From Clostridium manihotivorum (lineage in GTDB: Bacteria; Bacillota; Clostridia; Clostridiales; Clostridiaceae), in assembly GCF_004015185.1 (NCBI RefSeq), contig NZ_CP025746.1, positions 2,931,776 to 2,995,775 of the forward strand: 64,000 bases of DNA, read 5' to 3'. Position numbers and translations under genes: made by a program. Shown one piece after another: positions 1 to 7,981 of this stretch. How positions within the stretch are numbered: position 1 is the first letter of the stretch; each line of letters starts with the position of its first letter. A model generated the notes under the pieces. That model did no database searches, had not been told where the DNA came from, and worked only from the letters and a program-made list of their open reading frames with translations.

Positions 1-198
1 ACCAATTGAAATATCAGTGATTTTCCCACGTCTATTAATTACAACACATAGTTCCTTTTTTATCATTTTGCTAATAGCATTCATCTCACAAGCTAACTCA
101 TAAGATAAAATGCTGCTGCTTTCTATATTAATTTCATATAATGCTTCAAGCCTTTCAAGAATCAGCTTTTTTATTCCATCTATATTTCCAGTTATCAT
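1..198 (-). CDS. hflX: GTPase HflX, N-terminal fragment cut by the window edge
   Basis: The first 66 codons are visible on the minus strand; the rest lies outside the window. The N-terminus (MITGNIDGIKKLILERLEAL, then a VVINRRGKITDISIG segment) matches the start of clostridial HflX, a ribosome-associated GTPase that splits stalled or hibernating 70S ribosomes. Only the start of the N-terminal substrate domain is present; no GTPase motif is visible. An IS607 element lies directly upstream, with tnpB ending 167 bp before this start on the same strand, so the native hflX promoter may have been displaced. Identification rests on N-terminal similarity only. Confidence 0.72.
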   Translation of the reverse strand, partial: MITGNIDGIKKLILERLEALYEINIESSSILSYELACEMNAISKMIKKELCVVINRRGKITDISIG

Positions 199-224
199 AT
201 AATTTCCGTTACATAAAATCTACT

Positions 225-430
225 AAAATCTAATATTTAGAGATTTATTCCTTATTCAACGCAACCTGTTTTGTCATAAGACTACTCCAGTTTGATATGT
301 TGCTCCAAAGGCTTAAAATCCTGCGTAACGCACAGTACATATCAGCACTATCTTGTTAGTGATATTATGCTGATTTTTTATACCTTGAAAGATTTATTGA
401 CGCATTTTTGTCCCTATCCATCCGAGCATT
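225..430 (-). ncRNA. Probable omega RNA (TnpB guide RNA) at the tnpB 3' end
   Basis: In IS605/IS607 elements the TnpB guide RNA overlaps the 3' end of tnpB and runs to the element end. The 167 bp between the tnpB stop and hflX hold no ORF but show short hairpins in the minus-strand transcript, for example TGCG-TTA-CGCA near 325 and CACTA-N6-TAGTG near 350. The position follows family precedent; the guide boundary cannot be fixed from this sequence alone. Confidence 0.42.
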
Positions 431-1510
431 ACATGATGGACAAACAAAAACTCTGTCTTTAAGTTTTAAATCTTTCTTTATTGCGCCACAACAAGAACAA
501 GTTTTGCTTGAAGGATAAAACCTATCTGCTTTTACAAATTCAATGCCATTAAATTTACTCTTATATTCTAAGATACTAATAAACTTATGGAAACATTGTT
601 CTTGTATAGCCTTTGATAAGTGTTTATTTTTAAGCATCCCCTTTACATTTAAATCTTCAACAACTATTCTGCTTGGCTTGGTTTTCACTATTGCAGTTGT
701 TGTTTGATGAATATGATTTAAACGTATATTTGAAAGCCTTCTTTGAATAAGTTTTAATTCTCTTTCGAGTTTTTTAATATTATTAGTTTTAGTAAATTTA
801 TAACGGTTTTCACCTTCCTTTCCTATTCGAATTTTTCCATCTTCATATTTTCTTGAAACTTGTTTATGCTTTCTTTTTAACTTCTTTTTTAGTCTTTTCA
901 CTTCTTTAGCTTTGTTAATATTTTTAAATGGTTTATCTATATTCGAAACTATTGCTAAAGCTTTTAATCCTAAATCCACACCTATTGATATATCTGTATT
1001 TTCTGATATAGTTTCTTTCTTTTCTATGCCTATAGATATATACCAAAACTTACCGTCAAAACTTATTCTTGGATTAATATATTTAATATCTGTAGGTATT
1101 TGCTCTACTGTTTTAATCCAACCTACTTTTTCAATTAATACTAAATTTTCTTTAACTTTTAGTTTATCTGTATCATTATAGAATGAAGGTTTGCTTTTTC
1201 TTCTGCTCTTAAATCTTGGTTTATCAGCTAACCCTTTAAAGAAATTTTTATAAGCACTACAACCATCTTTTACAGCCTGTTTTGCTACATTATTAGATAC
1301 TTCATTAAGCCAGTTAAGTTCTGATTTCTTTAAAATAGTTAATTCTTTTCTTAAATCTCCATCTTTTATAAACTTGCCACCATTTTTGTGATTTTCTTCT
1401 TGTCTTGCAAGCGTCCAATTATAAATATATCTTGCAGTACCAACAGACTGACATAATTTTTGTTCTTGCTCTATATTCGGAATAATTCTAACTTTCTTCG
1501 CCAGTATCAT
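365..1510 (-). CDS. tnpB: TnpB, RNA-guided RuvC-like nuclease of an IS607 element
   Basis: This 381-residue TnpB (OrfB/IS605 family) cuts DNA under omega-RNA guidance and helps retain the element at the donor site. The residues expected for activity are all visible: the RuvC-I Asp in SIGVDLGLKA (about D179), the RuvC-II Glu in RIVVEDLNVKGM (about E285), a zinc ribbon CSCC...CPSC (about 338-360) and the RuvC-III DRDKNASINL segment (about D365/D367). It therefore looks catalytically complete. The ATG overlaps the end of the undamaged tnpA frame, so translation was probably coupled; the premature tnpA stop now lies about 50 bp before this start. Confidence 0.93.
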   Translation of the reverse strand: MILAKKVRIIPNIEQEQKLCQSVGTARYIYNWTLARQEENHKNGGKFIKDGDLRKELTILKKSELNWLNEVSNNVAKQAVKDGCSAYKNFFKGLADKPRFKSRRKSKPSFYNDTDKLKVKENLVLIEKVGWIKTVEQIPTDIKYINPRISFDGKFWYISIGIEKKETISENTDISIGVDLGLKALAIVSNIDKPFKNINKAKEVKRLKKKLKRKHKQVSRKYEDGKIRIGKEGENRYKFTKTNNIKKLERELKLIQRRLSNIRLNHIHQTTTAIVKTKPSRIVVEDLNVKGMLKNKHLSKAIQEQCFHKFISILEYKSKFNGIEFVKADRFYPSSKTCSCCGAIKKDLKLKDRVFVCPSCNARMDRDKNASINLSRYKKSA

Positions 1511-1559
1511 TCTCTAACAGCTCCTTAATCATTTCCTTTGCTTTATTGGCTCTTTTGCC

Positions 1560-2111
1560 TTACAACCTACAACTAAAAACTGTAACAATTTGAATTAAAT
1601 CCTCAACTAATTCCTGTTCTTCTGTTTTTTCAGTGTTATCTATGATTTCGATATCAGTCCCATACTTATTACATAGATTTTCTATTATTTCAAACCCAAA
1701 TCTCAGCAACCTGTCTTTATATAGAATTACTATCTTTTCAACTTCTGAATTGGTTATCATATCCACCAATTGATTTAATCCTTTTTTATCGTAATTTATT
1801 CCACTTCCTATATCAGTAATAACATCAAATGAGTACCCTTTAGCAATCATGTATGTTTTAACATTTTCAACTTGTCTTGCTAAATCGTCTTTTTGTTTAT
1901 TACTTGATACTCTACAATATCCAATTACTTTTTTAGTTCTCTTAACAAGTGGCACTTGCAAAACTTGATTAATTTGTTGTTCAGAATAATAACGGTGTCT
2001 ACCTTCTGTTATATGATGTGGTTTTAACTTTCCTTCATTATCCCACAATCTTAAAGTTTGAATACTTTTTCCTACTAATTTTGAGAATTGACCAATTGTA
2101 TAATACTTCAT
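1560..2111 (-). CDS. tnpA: IS607 TnpA serine recombinase, truncated by a nonsense codon
   Basis: 183 residues remain. Residues 1-50 form a MerR-like helix-turn-helix (YTIGQFSKLVGKS...TEGRHRYY). The rest is a small serine resolvase domain with the catalytic motif YCRVSSNKQ (about S69) and a distal ILYKDRLLRFG segment. The frame stops at TAA (1560-1562) right after VFSCRL. Beyond the stop the same frame continues GKRANKAKKMIKELLEND to a TAG at 1488-1490, overlapping tnpB, which is the usual IS607 TnpA ending. One C-to-T change (CAA to TAA) explains it, removing 24 residues from an original of about 207. Activity of the short form is uncertain. Confidence 0.9.
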   Translation of the reverse strand: MKYYTIGQFSKLVGKSIQTLRLWDNEGKLKPHHITEGRHRYYSEQQINQVLQVPLVKRTKKVIGYCRVSSNKQKDDLARQVENVKTYMIAKGYSFDVITDIGSGINYDKKGLNQLVDMITNSEVEKIVILYKDRLLRFGFEIIENLCNKYGTDIEIIDNTEKTEEQELVEDLIQIVTVFSCRL

Positions 2112-2314
2112 GCTATCACCTCTTTACACATATTATGACAACATAAAACTAACAATATTCCAATATATTTTAGTTGCTTTTAGTAGGTGTTTTAAAACTG
2201 TTGTATGCCTCCTAAAATATTTAATTATAATTTGATGTCTTGGCAAAAAACTTAAATAGTGCTCATCTCTAACTCCCCCTAAAAATATGAAGTGGTGCAT
2301 ATTTATAAGCAAAT

Positions 2315-2339
2315 AAAAAACCGCAGAGTTTATCTGCGG
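2315..2339 (-). terminator. Intrinsic terminator, minus strand
   Basis: Stem CCGCAGA / TCTGCGG (2321-2327 with 2333-2339), followed on the minus strand by a run of T. It has the same stem as the terminator 110 bp upstream, so one may be a duplicate of the other. Confidence 0.6.
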
Positions 2340-2423
2340 AACTAATATACTAAAATAATGAGTATAAGCATAAGGTCTCAATCAATAAATTAAAGCTCAT
2401 ACTTAAACTATTTTATAATATAA

Positions 2424-2450
2424 GAAAACCGCAGATATATAGTCTGCGGT
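2424..2450 (-). terminator. Intrinsic terminator after the small peptide ORF
   Basis: Stem ACCGCAGA / TCTGCGGT (2428-2435 with 2443-2450) and a minus-strand TTTTC tail. It lies about 50 bp past the stop of the 21-residue ORF at 2503-2568 and would end that transcript. Confidence 0.62.
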
Positions 2451-2502
2451 CTAAATTTACATATTAAATCAAAAATATATTATACATAATAATACACTCT
2501 AA

Positions 2503-2568
2503 TTACTGACAGCAGACTGTAGATTTTGATGATTTGATTTTTATAAGTCTTAATTTTGAATTTGACAT
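2503..2568 (-). CDS. Possible 21-residue peptide gene with C-terminal Cys-Cys
   Basis: The ORF starts MSNSKLRLIKIKSSK and ends STVCCQ. An AAAGGAG ribosome binding site lies 9 bp before the ATG, a near-consensus promoter (TTTACA, 17 bp, TATAAT at 2604-2632) lies just upstream, and two terminator hairpins follow. This complete small transcription unit is the main support. The peptide is basic, with six Lys or Arg and a Cys-Cys pair near its end. I do not recognise a family. It could be a leader or signalling peptide, a precursor peptide, or part of a non-coding RNA. Confidence 0.42.
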   Translation of the reverse strand: MSNSKLRLIKIKSSKSTVCCQ

Positions 2569-2603
2569 CGTAACAGTCTCCTTTCAGAACATTTATTGAC
2601 TTC

Positions 2604-2632
2604 ATTATAGTTCATATAATATCAGTTGTAAA
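2604..2632 (-). promoter_or_regulatory. Sigma-A promoter for the small peptide unit
   Basis: On the minus strand, TTTACA (2627-2632) and TATAAT (2604-2609) are separated by 17 bp. Transcription would start near 2597 and reach the peptide ORF at 2568. Confidence 0.6.
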
Positions 2633-2991
2633 TACCTTTTTTGGAAAAGGATACTAAAAAAATTAATTACAAGTACTATTAGGGTAATTTAGAAATTATT
2701 GCTTATTGCTTTTTAATCGCTTATAATAGCCAGTGTTAGCAGGTTTGTTAGGTAAGCATATAATATTAATAAAGGTAATATTGTAAACATAGAGGTGAAA
2801 TCATGAAGTTTTGTATTGTAATATCTCCATGCAAAGTCATTATGGATAGTAATTGCATGGAGTAGTAAACTATTGATTTTGACTTTGCAGCTTTAATTAT
2901 ATGAAGATTAATCGTTTCCAAAAGTATAAGGGATTTATTACAAAAATGGAATGTTAGATCAGAGATGATTAAAACATTCTTATATTCCTGA

Positions 2992-3810
2992 TTATATACA
3001 GTACTAAAAATTGAGGCAATTATTTTTACTGATTTATGTACATTTATATTTGCTTTTCTATCATTGCTGATTTTTGTTCATATTCCAAACAAGGTTATAG
3101 AAAAACAGCAAAGGAAATTAGGAGTTATAGATAGTTGTAAGCAAGGAGTTATTTACATTTTTAATAGAAAAGATATATTGCATCTTATAATATATATGGC
3201 TTTTGTAAATCTCATCGCGGCTATTTACAATTCAAACTTTACACCAATGGTGTTATCTAGAAATGGTAACAATAAGTATGAGCTTGGTATTGTACTTGGA
3301 GCTATAGGAATCGCTGGTATTGTAGGAAGTTTATTAGTAACCATAATGAAGGAGCCTAAAAAAAGAGTTCCTATAATAATTAACTCAATGCTGTTTTCCT
3401 TCCTGGTTTGCAATACTATGCTTGGAATAGGGAGAAGTTACTATGTATGGACTGTGGCTGTGTTTTTAGGAAACAGCATGGTTCCATTTCTAACGGCTAA
3501 TGTAGAGTACTTTATGAGAACTAAAGTACCAGTAGAATTGCAAGGAAGAGTGTTTTCAGCAAGAAACACCCTGCAATATTTTACTATTCCTTTAGGTTAT
3601 CTTATCGGTGGATTTTCTACAGATAAAGTTCTTAAACCCTTTATGAATACACCTTCATCACTACAACAAGTACTTTCAATGTTTGTAGGAAAAGGAAGCG
3701 GTGCAGGAAATGCACTGATATATGTTCTAATAGGGATTATAGGATTTTTAGGCTGCTGTTTATTCAAGATTGACAAGCATATTAAGCTGCTGGATGACAT
3801 TATTGATTAA
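2992..3810 (+). pseudogene. MFS transporter remnant, C-terminal half only
   Basis: The open frame covers about the last 270 residues of a 12-TM major facilitator of the macrolide/bacitracin-efflux type: a transmembrane segment (EAIIFTDLCTFIFAFLSLL), a cytoplasmic loop, then further hydrophobic segments and an ELQGRVFSARN motif typical of these carriers. The N-terminal half (TM1-5) is missing. Upstream, the same frame is closed by TGA at 2989-2991 and no longer resembles a transporter. A TTG at 3064 could serve as a start, but without a convincing ribosome binding site. I read it as a decayed gene. Confidence 0.72.
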
Positions 3811-3833
3811 TTAAATATTAGTAGGAAATAGAC

Positions 3834-3937
3834 TATAGGGGGCCAACTTCAACTATTAATTTATACATTACCGATAATCCCCAGAAACCGGGATTATCGA
3901 ACAAGTATAAATTAAGTTTTCGTAAAGGAACCCTATA
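3834..3937. repeat. R1 palindromic repeat, copy 1
   Basis: This 104-bp element runs from TATAGGG to CCCTATA. The inner hairpin is CGATAATCCC / GGGATTATCG around a CAGAAACC loop, nested inside AATTTATAC / GTATAAATT. Full copies of identical length lie at 9037-9140 and 21983-22086. Confidence 0.85.
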
Positions 3938-4049
3938 ATGGCCTTTTCGAATTCTAATAGCAAGATTTATAGCTAAAGGATTTGTAAAGGTTTTTTTAGT
4001 CGCTATAATAATATTCTTATAATATATGATAAGTTAAGTTAATATAATA

Positions 4050-4085
4050 AAATTTGTGCAACTAGTTGTGGCACAAATTTTATTT
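4050..4085. terminator. Bidirectional terminator between the MFS remnant and a minus-strand gene
   Basis: Perfect 10-bp stem AAATTTGTGC / GCACAAATTT with T-rich DNA on the plus side and an A-rich flank that gives T on the minus side. It would end the membrane protein gene at 4105-4533. Confidence 0.65.
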
Positions 4086-4104
4086 TAGATTAGAAGGTAT
4101 TTAG

Positions 4105-4533
4105 TTAAAGTACTGTTATTTGAGCTTGTTCTTGTGCTCTTTGAATAACTCCAATTGTCTTAAGTATATTTCCTAATATTATAATAGAGTAACCTCTTGT
4201 TATGTTTAGGTTAGGAATAATGGAAAATTTACTTTCTCCTGAGCTAATATTTTTCTCTAGCTCTCTAAGTCTAGAATATGCTATATCACCTAGTAAGATG
4301 TTGGCAAGTAGTGTCATTATGCTGGAGAGCACCACTAATCTAGTTGGCTCTGACTCATTTTGTGGTTCAATACCTTGCTCTCTTTGAATTAGGATATTTC
4401 TTTCTTTATTAGCTGATATTATAAGAATTGTGTATCCCAATATAATAGTAAAGGCCGCAATTTTTTCTTTTTCTATCAATGCCAAGTCTAAAGCTGTATT
4501 TCCAGAACGACGCACCGAAATATTATTTTCCAT
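4105..4533 (-). CDS. Small membrane protein of unknown function
   Basis: 142 residues, with a ribosome binding site (AGGAG) 8 bp before the ATG. A polar N-terminus (MENNISVRRSGNTALDL) precedes three probable transmembrane helices, about residues 27-41 (FTIILGYTILIISA), 66-84 (LVVLSSIMTLLANILLGDI) and 115-130 (SIIILGNILKTIG). The segment between helices 1 and 2 is polar. The gene stands alone between an MFS remnant and the Met T-box, and ends at a clear terminator. No family recognised. Confidence 0.7.
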   Translation of the reverse strand: MENNISVRRSGNTALDLALIEKEKIAAFTIILGYTILIISANKERNILIQREQGIEPQNESEPTRLVVLSSIMTLLANILLGDIAYSRLRELEKNISSGESKFSIIPNLNITRGYSIIILGNILKTIGVIQRAQEQAQITVL

Positions 4534-4774
4534 AAATTATCTCCTAAAAAATGATACAGTATAGTATATTTATTATTCATTGGAATGTTCAATTTTATTT
4601 TCATTCCTAAATAAAATGCAATTTTATTAAAGCTTTTTCAGTTTAACTTAAAAATAATTTTAAAGTTTGTATATTTTCTAGAGAAGAATTTGAAAGTATT
4701 AATCTATATGAAGAATATAAATTTATGTAGTTGTAATGTTGTAATTGTTAAAGATAGTTAATAAAGTAAAACTT

Positions 4775-4803
4775 TTGACAAATACTGATTTGAAGAGTAT
4801 AAT
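4775..4803 (+). promoter_or_regulatory. Promoter of the metG T-box leader
   Basis: Consensus TTGACA (4775-4780), 17 bp, TATAAT (4798-4803). Transcription would begin near 4810, just before the T-box leader. Confidence 0.8.
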
Positions 4804-4811
4804 CTATTAAA

Positions 4812-5092
4812 ATGCAATGAAAAGGAAAGTAGCTTTGAAAACACTTATACAGAGAGTTGCCGTTTGGTGAGAGGGCGCAAAGGATATTAAAGTGAAAATG
4901 GCCTTGGAGCAGTGCACCGAGATTTTAATTTAGGCTGCAACGGAATCACCCGTTATAGTGATAGAGTATAATCATAGATTTATGACGTACTTGAAGAGGC
5001 ATATGCTGTGAGGTATATGTGAAATAGGATGGTAACACGAAGTTTTACTCTCGTTCCTAAGATTAATTTCTTAGGAATGAGAGTTTTTTTTG
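4812..5092 (+). promoter_or_regulatory. T-box riboswitch, Met specifier, upstream of metG
   Basis: All T-box landmarks are present: ACAGAGAG (4849-4856) at the base of stem I, the specifier strand GAAA followed by ATG (4898-4900) and a purine, the T-box loop GGATGGTAACACGA (about 5027-5040), and a terminator stem ACTCTCGTTCCTAAG / CTTAGGAATGAGAGT with a T8 tail (5047-5092). Uncharged tRNA-Met should favour read-through into metG. The specifier position agrees with the lysS T-box at 14028-14276. Confidence 0.93.
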
Positions 5093-5264
5093 TTTAAAAA
5101 TCCTTCATGAAAGCAAACCTTTAACGTAGTTTAGTAAGAAAGCAGATGTGCAAAAAAGTTAATTGGAGAAGTTGAGCTCATCGACTTTTAATACTCTATT
5201 TAACTATTAAAAAAAGTAATTTTATTAAAATTTATAATGAAAGATTAATTAGGAGGAGTTATTT

Positions 5265-6893
5265 ATGAATGTTTTTATTGGAGGAGCTTGGCCTTACGCC
5301 AATGGTTCATTGCATATTGGGCATATTGCCGCATTGTTGCCAGGAGATGTAATAGCAAGATATTATAGAGCGAAAGGAGATAATGTACTTTATGTTTCAG
5401 GAAGTGATTGTCATGGAACGCCAATAGCTATAAGAGCAAAAAAAGAGAAGGTTCCACCAAAAGCTATAGCTGATAAATACCATAAGGAGTTTCAGTATTG
5501 TTTTGATAAGCTTAACTTTTCTTATGATTACTACTCAAGGACTGATGAGGAGTTTCATAAACAAGAGGTTAAAGATATAATTAGTTTACTTTATGAGAAG
5601 AATTTTATATATGAAAAAACAGTACAGCAACTATATTGTGAGAGCTGCAATCAATTTTTACCTGATAGGTATGTAGAAGGAAGATGCCCTAAATGTAATG
5701 CTATTGCAAGAGGTGATCAGTGTGACAATTGTGGTACACTTCTTGATCCCTTAGATTTATCTGAAAGAAGCTGTAAACTTTGTAACAGCGAACCCATAGT
5801 GAAAAATGCCAAACAATTGTACTTTGCTTTATCAAGTTTTGAAAATCCAATTAGAGAAAACCTAGAAAGGAATAAGAACAATTGGAGAATTAATGCAGTG
5901 AATAATACTGAGAGATATCTAGATGAAGGACTTTGTGATAGAGCTATTTCAAGAGATTTGTCCTTAGGCGTAGATATCCCAATAGAAGGCTTTAAGGATA
6001 AAAAGGTTTATGTATGGATTGATGCTGTATTAGGTTATCTTACTGTCAGTAGAAGGTGGGCGCTAGAAAATAATAAAAATTATCAATGTTTTTGGAATGA
6101 AGAAGCTTTATCTTATTATGTCCATGGAAAAGATAATATTCCTTTTCACTCGATTATTTTACCAGCTTTAATAAAAGGCATTGGTTATGAAAAGTTACCT
6201 GATAGAATTATTTCCAGTGAGTATCTAACCTTAGAAGGCAAAAAAATATCAACCAGCAAAAATTATGCTGTGTGGGTTCCAGATATTATTGATAGATATA
6301 ACAGTGATGAATTAAGATATTTCTTCTTGATAAATGCTCCTGAAAAGAGAGATACAGACTTTTCCTGGAGAGAATTTGTCAATAGTAATAATGGTGAACT
6401 ATTAGGAGCCTATGGCAACCTTGTAAATAGAGCTTTAGTTTTTACAAAGAAATATTTTGAAAGCACAGTACCTAAAGGCGAGATAGATACAGAAATAGAG
6501 GATAGCATAAAGACTTTATATGACAGAATAGGCAAGTGTATAGAGAAAGGTAATTTAAAAATAGCGCTTGAAGACATCTTTGAGTTTATAAGAAGTATAA
6601 ATAAGTATTTTGATGAAAATGCACCTTGGATTACAATAAACTCTGATATGAATAAGTGCTGTAACACATTATATAACTGTTTGTATTCAATAATAAATAT
6701 AGCTAACATACTTAATCCATTCCTACCTCAATCTTCAGAAAAGGTCAAAAGCTGGTTCGGAGTAAATAGCTCAATTTGGAAGGAAATTAAACTAGAAGAA
6801 AAGACTATAATCGGTGACTCTCAAATACTTTTTGAAAGATTGGATAAAAAGATAATTGAGTTTGAAACAAAAAAGATAGGTAATTGTGATTAA
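5265..6893 (+). CDS. metG: Methionyl-tRNA synthetase, four-knuckle zinc type
   Basis: Class I synthetase of 542 residues that charges tRNA-Met. HIGH is at 17-20 and the KMSKS-loop variant KISTS at 327-331. The connective domain carries four CxxC knuckles (C125/128, C141/144, C153/156, C170/173), as in E. coli/archaeal-type MetRS, whereas the housekeeping MetRS of many Bacillales is longer and carries a C-terminal tRNA-binding (Arc1p/Trbp) domain. That domain is absent here. The start follows AGGAGGAG by 6 bp. The Met T-box and its promoter lie directly upstream. It may be either the only MetRS or a second, starvation-induced copy; the window cannot decide. Confidence 0.95.
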   Translation: MNVFIGGAWPYANGSLHIGHIAALLPGDVIARYYRAKGDNVLYVSGSDCHGTPIAIRAKKEKVPPKAIADKYHKEFQYCFDKLNFSYDYYSRTDEEFHKQEVKDIISLLYEKNFIYEKTVQQLYCESCNQFLPDRYVEGRCPKCNAIARGDQCDNCGTLLDPLDLSERSCKLCNSEPIVKNAKQLYFALSSFENPIRENLERNKNNWRINAVNNTERYLDEGLCDRAISRDLSLGVDIPIEGFKDKKVYVWIDAVLGYLTVSRRWALENNKNYQCFWNEEALSYYVHGKDNIPFHSIILPALIKGIGYEKLPDRIISSEYLTLEGKKISTSKNYAVWVPDIIDRYNSDELRYFFLINAPEKRDTDFSWREFVNSNNGELLGAYGNLVNRALVFTKKYFESTVPKGEIDTEIEDSIKTLYDRIGKCIEKGNLKIALEDIFEFIRSINKYFDENAPWITINSDMNKCCNTLYNCLYSIINIANILNPFLPQSSEKVKSWFGVNSSIWKEIKLEEKTIIGDSQILFERLDKKIIEFETKKIGNCD

Positions 6894-7042
6894 AATCTTT
6901 TAGACATGTTTATTATAGGGATAACATGTTAAAAATATAGTAAATAAATATGTTTACCTTATATTTTAAGCTGTTTTAATTAAAAGGTTACTATGGTTAT
7001 ACTGAGTAGAAATTTACAGTAGAAATAGCTTAAAAGCATTTG

Positions 7043-7087
7043 AGGAACATGCTTAATTTAGATACTAAGTATGCTCCTGGATTTTTT
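7043..7087 (+). terminator. Terminator after metG
   Basis: Imperfect hairpin (AGGAACATGCTTA with TAAGTATGCTCCT) followed by GGATTTTTTATT, about 150 bp past the metG stop. Confidence 0.6.
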
Positions 7088-7174
7088 ATTGTATGAGAAA
7101 GAATAAAAAGTTCTTCTATCTAAACCTTGCAACATAATAGCTTTAGAAAGCTTGAATTTCAGATTTCTATTTTA

Positions 7175-7777
7175 TTATTTATGATTTCTATAGAAGATAT
7201 AGTCTTCAGATCTTATGGGCTTTCTGATGCCGCTAAACCACTCTTCTCCGCAGTTAAAGTTTAATTTGCGTCCAATTTCTATTGCAAATTCCCTATAGGC
7301 AGAACCCATGGCCGTAATAATATTTCTATCAATTACAAGTGGAGCTCTTATTATATTTTCCTTATTAATAAAGTCATAGTGATCTATATCCTCTTCAAAT
7401 AAACCAGCACAAAACTTTCTACCATTAAGGACTCCAGCTTTCGCTAGTAGAATAGGGGAGCTAGATATGCTCCCAATTACTATGCCATTTTTATCTTTAA
7501 ATTGAGTAAAGAAATCAATATACCTTGAGTCCTTTAACACATCTGGAAAGCACCACATTCCAGGTAAGATCAAGCAGTCATAATCCTCTAATACAAATTC
7601 TGATAAGGTTTTATCTGGGATAAAGTGAAAGCCTTCCTCACTGTCAACAACGCTTCTATCTGCAGAGAAAACAATAATTTCTTTTGCAAAAGCTCTAAAA
7701 ATTGCTGAGATTATGCTTATCTCATAATTACTAAACTGTGGGTATATAACTATTGCAGCCTTTTTCTTTTCGCTCAT
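7175..7777 (-). CDS. DJ-1/PfpI-family protein lacking the nucleophilic cysteine
   Basis: 200 residues of DJ-1/ThiJ/PfpI fold: an N-terminal strand AAIVIYPQFSNYEI with the conserved Glu (E19), a CLILPG strand around 68-73, and the nucleophile-elbow region IGSISSSPILLAKAGVL. Family members normally have Cys in the elbow (as in AICAGP); here the matching position is Ser (S105). Redox or glyoxalase chemistry dependent on that Cys is therefore unlikely, although a Ser nucleophile or a binding role remains possible. The start follows AGGAGGA. It is a single gene, with its promoter probably in the 7778-7981 gap. Confidence 0.82.
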   Translation of the reverse strand: MSEKKKAAIVIYPQFSNYEISIISAIFRAFAKEIIVFSADRSVVDSEEGFHFIPDKTLSEFVLEDYDCLILPGMWCFPDVLKDSRYIDFFTQFKDKNGIVIGSISSSPILLAKAGVLNGRKFCAGLFEEDIDHYDFINKENIIRAPLVIDRNIITAMGSAYREFAIEIGRKLNFNCGEEWFSGIRKPIRSEDYIFYRNHK

Positions 7778-7981
7778 AAATATGTCCTCCTTTACTTTTA
7801 CCAGGTTAGTAGAGTATAAATAAATCTAGCAGCTTATAACAAAAATTATATTTTTAAATTTTATTATAAAAATTAGAAATGAGTTTAAAATCTGTAACTT
7901 CATAATAAAAGTATATTTACAATTACTAAATTAAGAACATATGGCAAATTGGAAAAGTTATAAGTAAAGCTTCATTTTTAA

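Larger units (their letters stand above)
215..2135 (-). mobile_element. IS607-family insertion sequence (tnpA + tnpB)
   Basis: A MerR-type helix-turn-helix serine recombinase gene is followed by an overlapping RuvC-type tnpB gene on the same strand, the diagnostic layout of IS607. The ends are approximate: IS607 elements lack terminal inverted repeats and target duplications, so they cannot be placed exactly by eye. The element sits upstream of hflX. TnpB looks intact, whereas tnpA ends early at a nonsense codon. Confidence 0.85.

Noticed and set aside
912..1181. 89-codon ORF on the plus strand
   Set aside because: Lies wholly inside tnpB on the opposite strand, without a ribosome binding site; the tnpB frame has all its motifs.
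2133..2381. 82-codon ORF on the minus strand upstream of tnpA
   Set aside because: Runs through a terminator hairpin, has no ribosome binding site and no recognisable sequence pattern.
2803..2865. 20-codon ORF (MKFCIVISPCKVIMDSNCME) with GAGGTG before it
   Set aside because: A site is present but the stretch is an imperfect inverted repeat (TCCATGCAA / TTGCATGGA) with no terminator or conserved pattern; too weak to call a gene.
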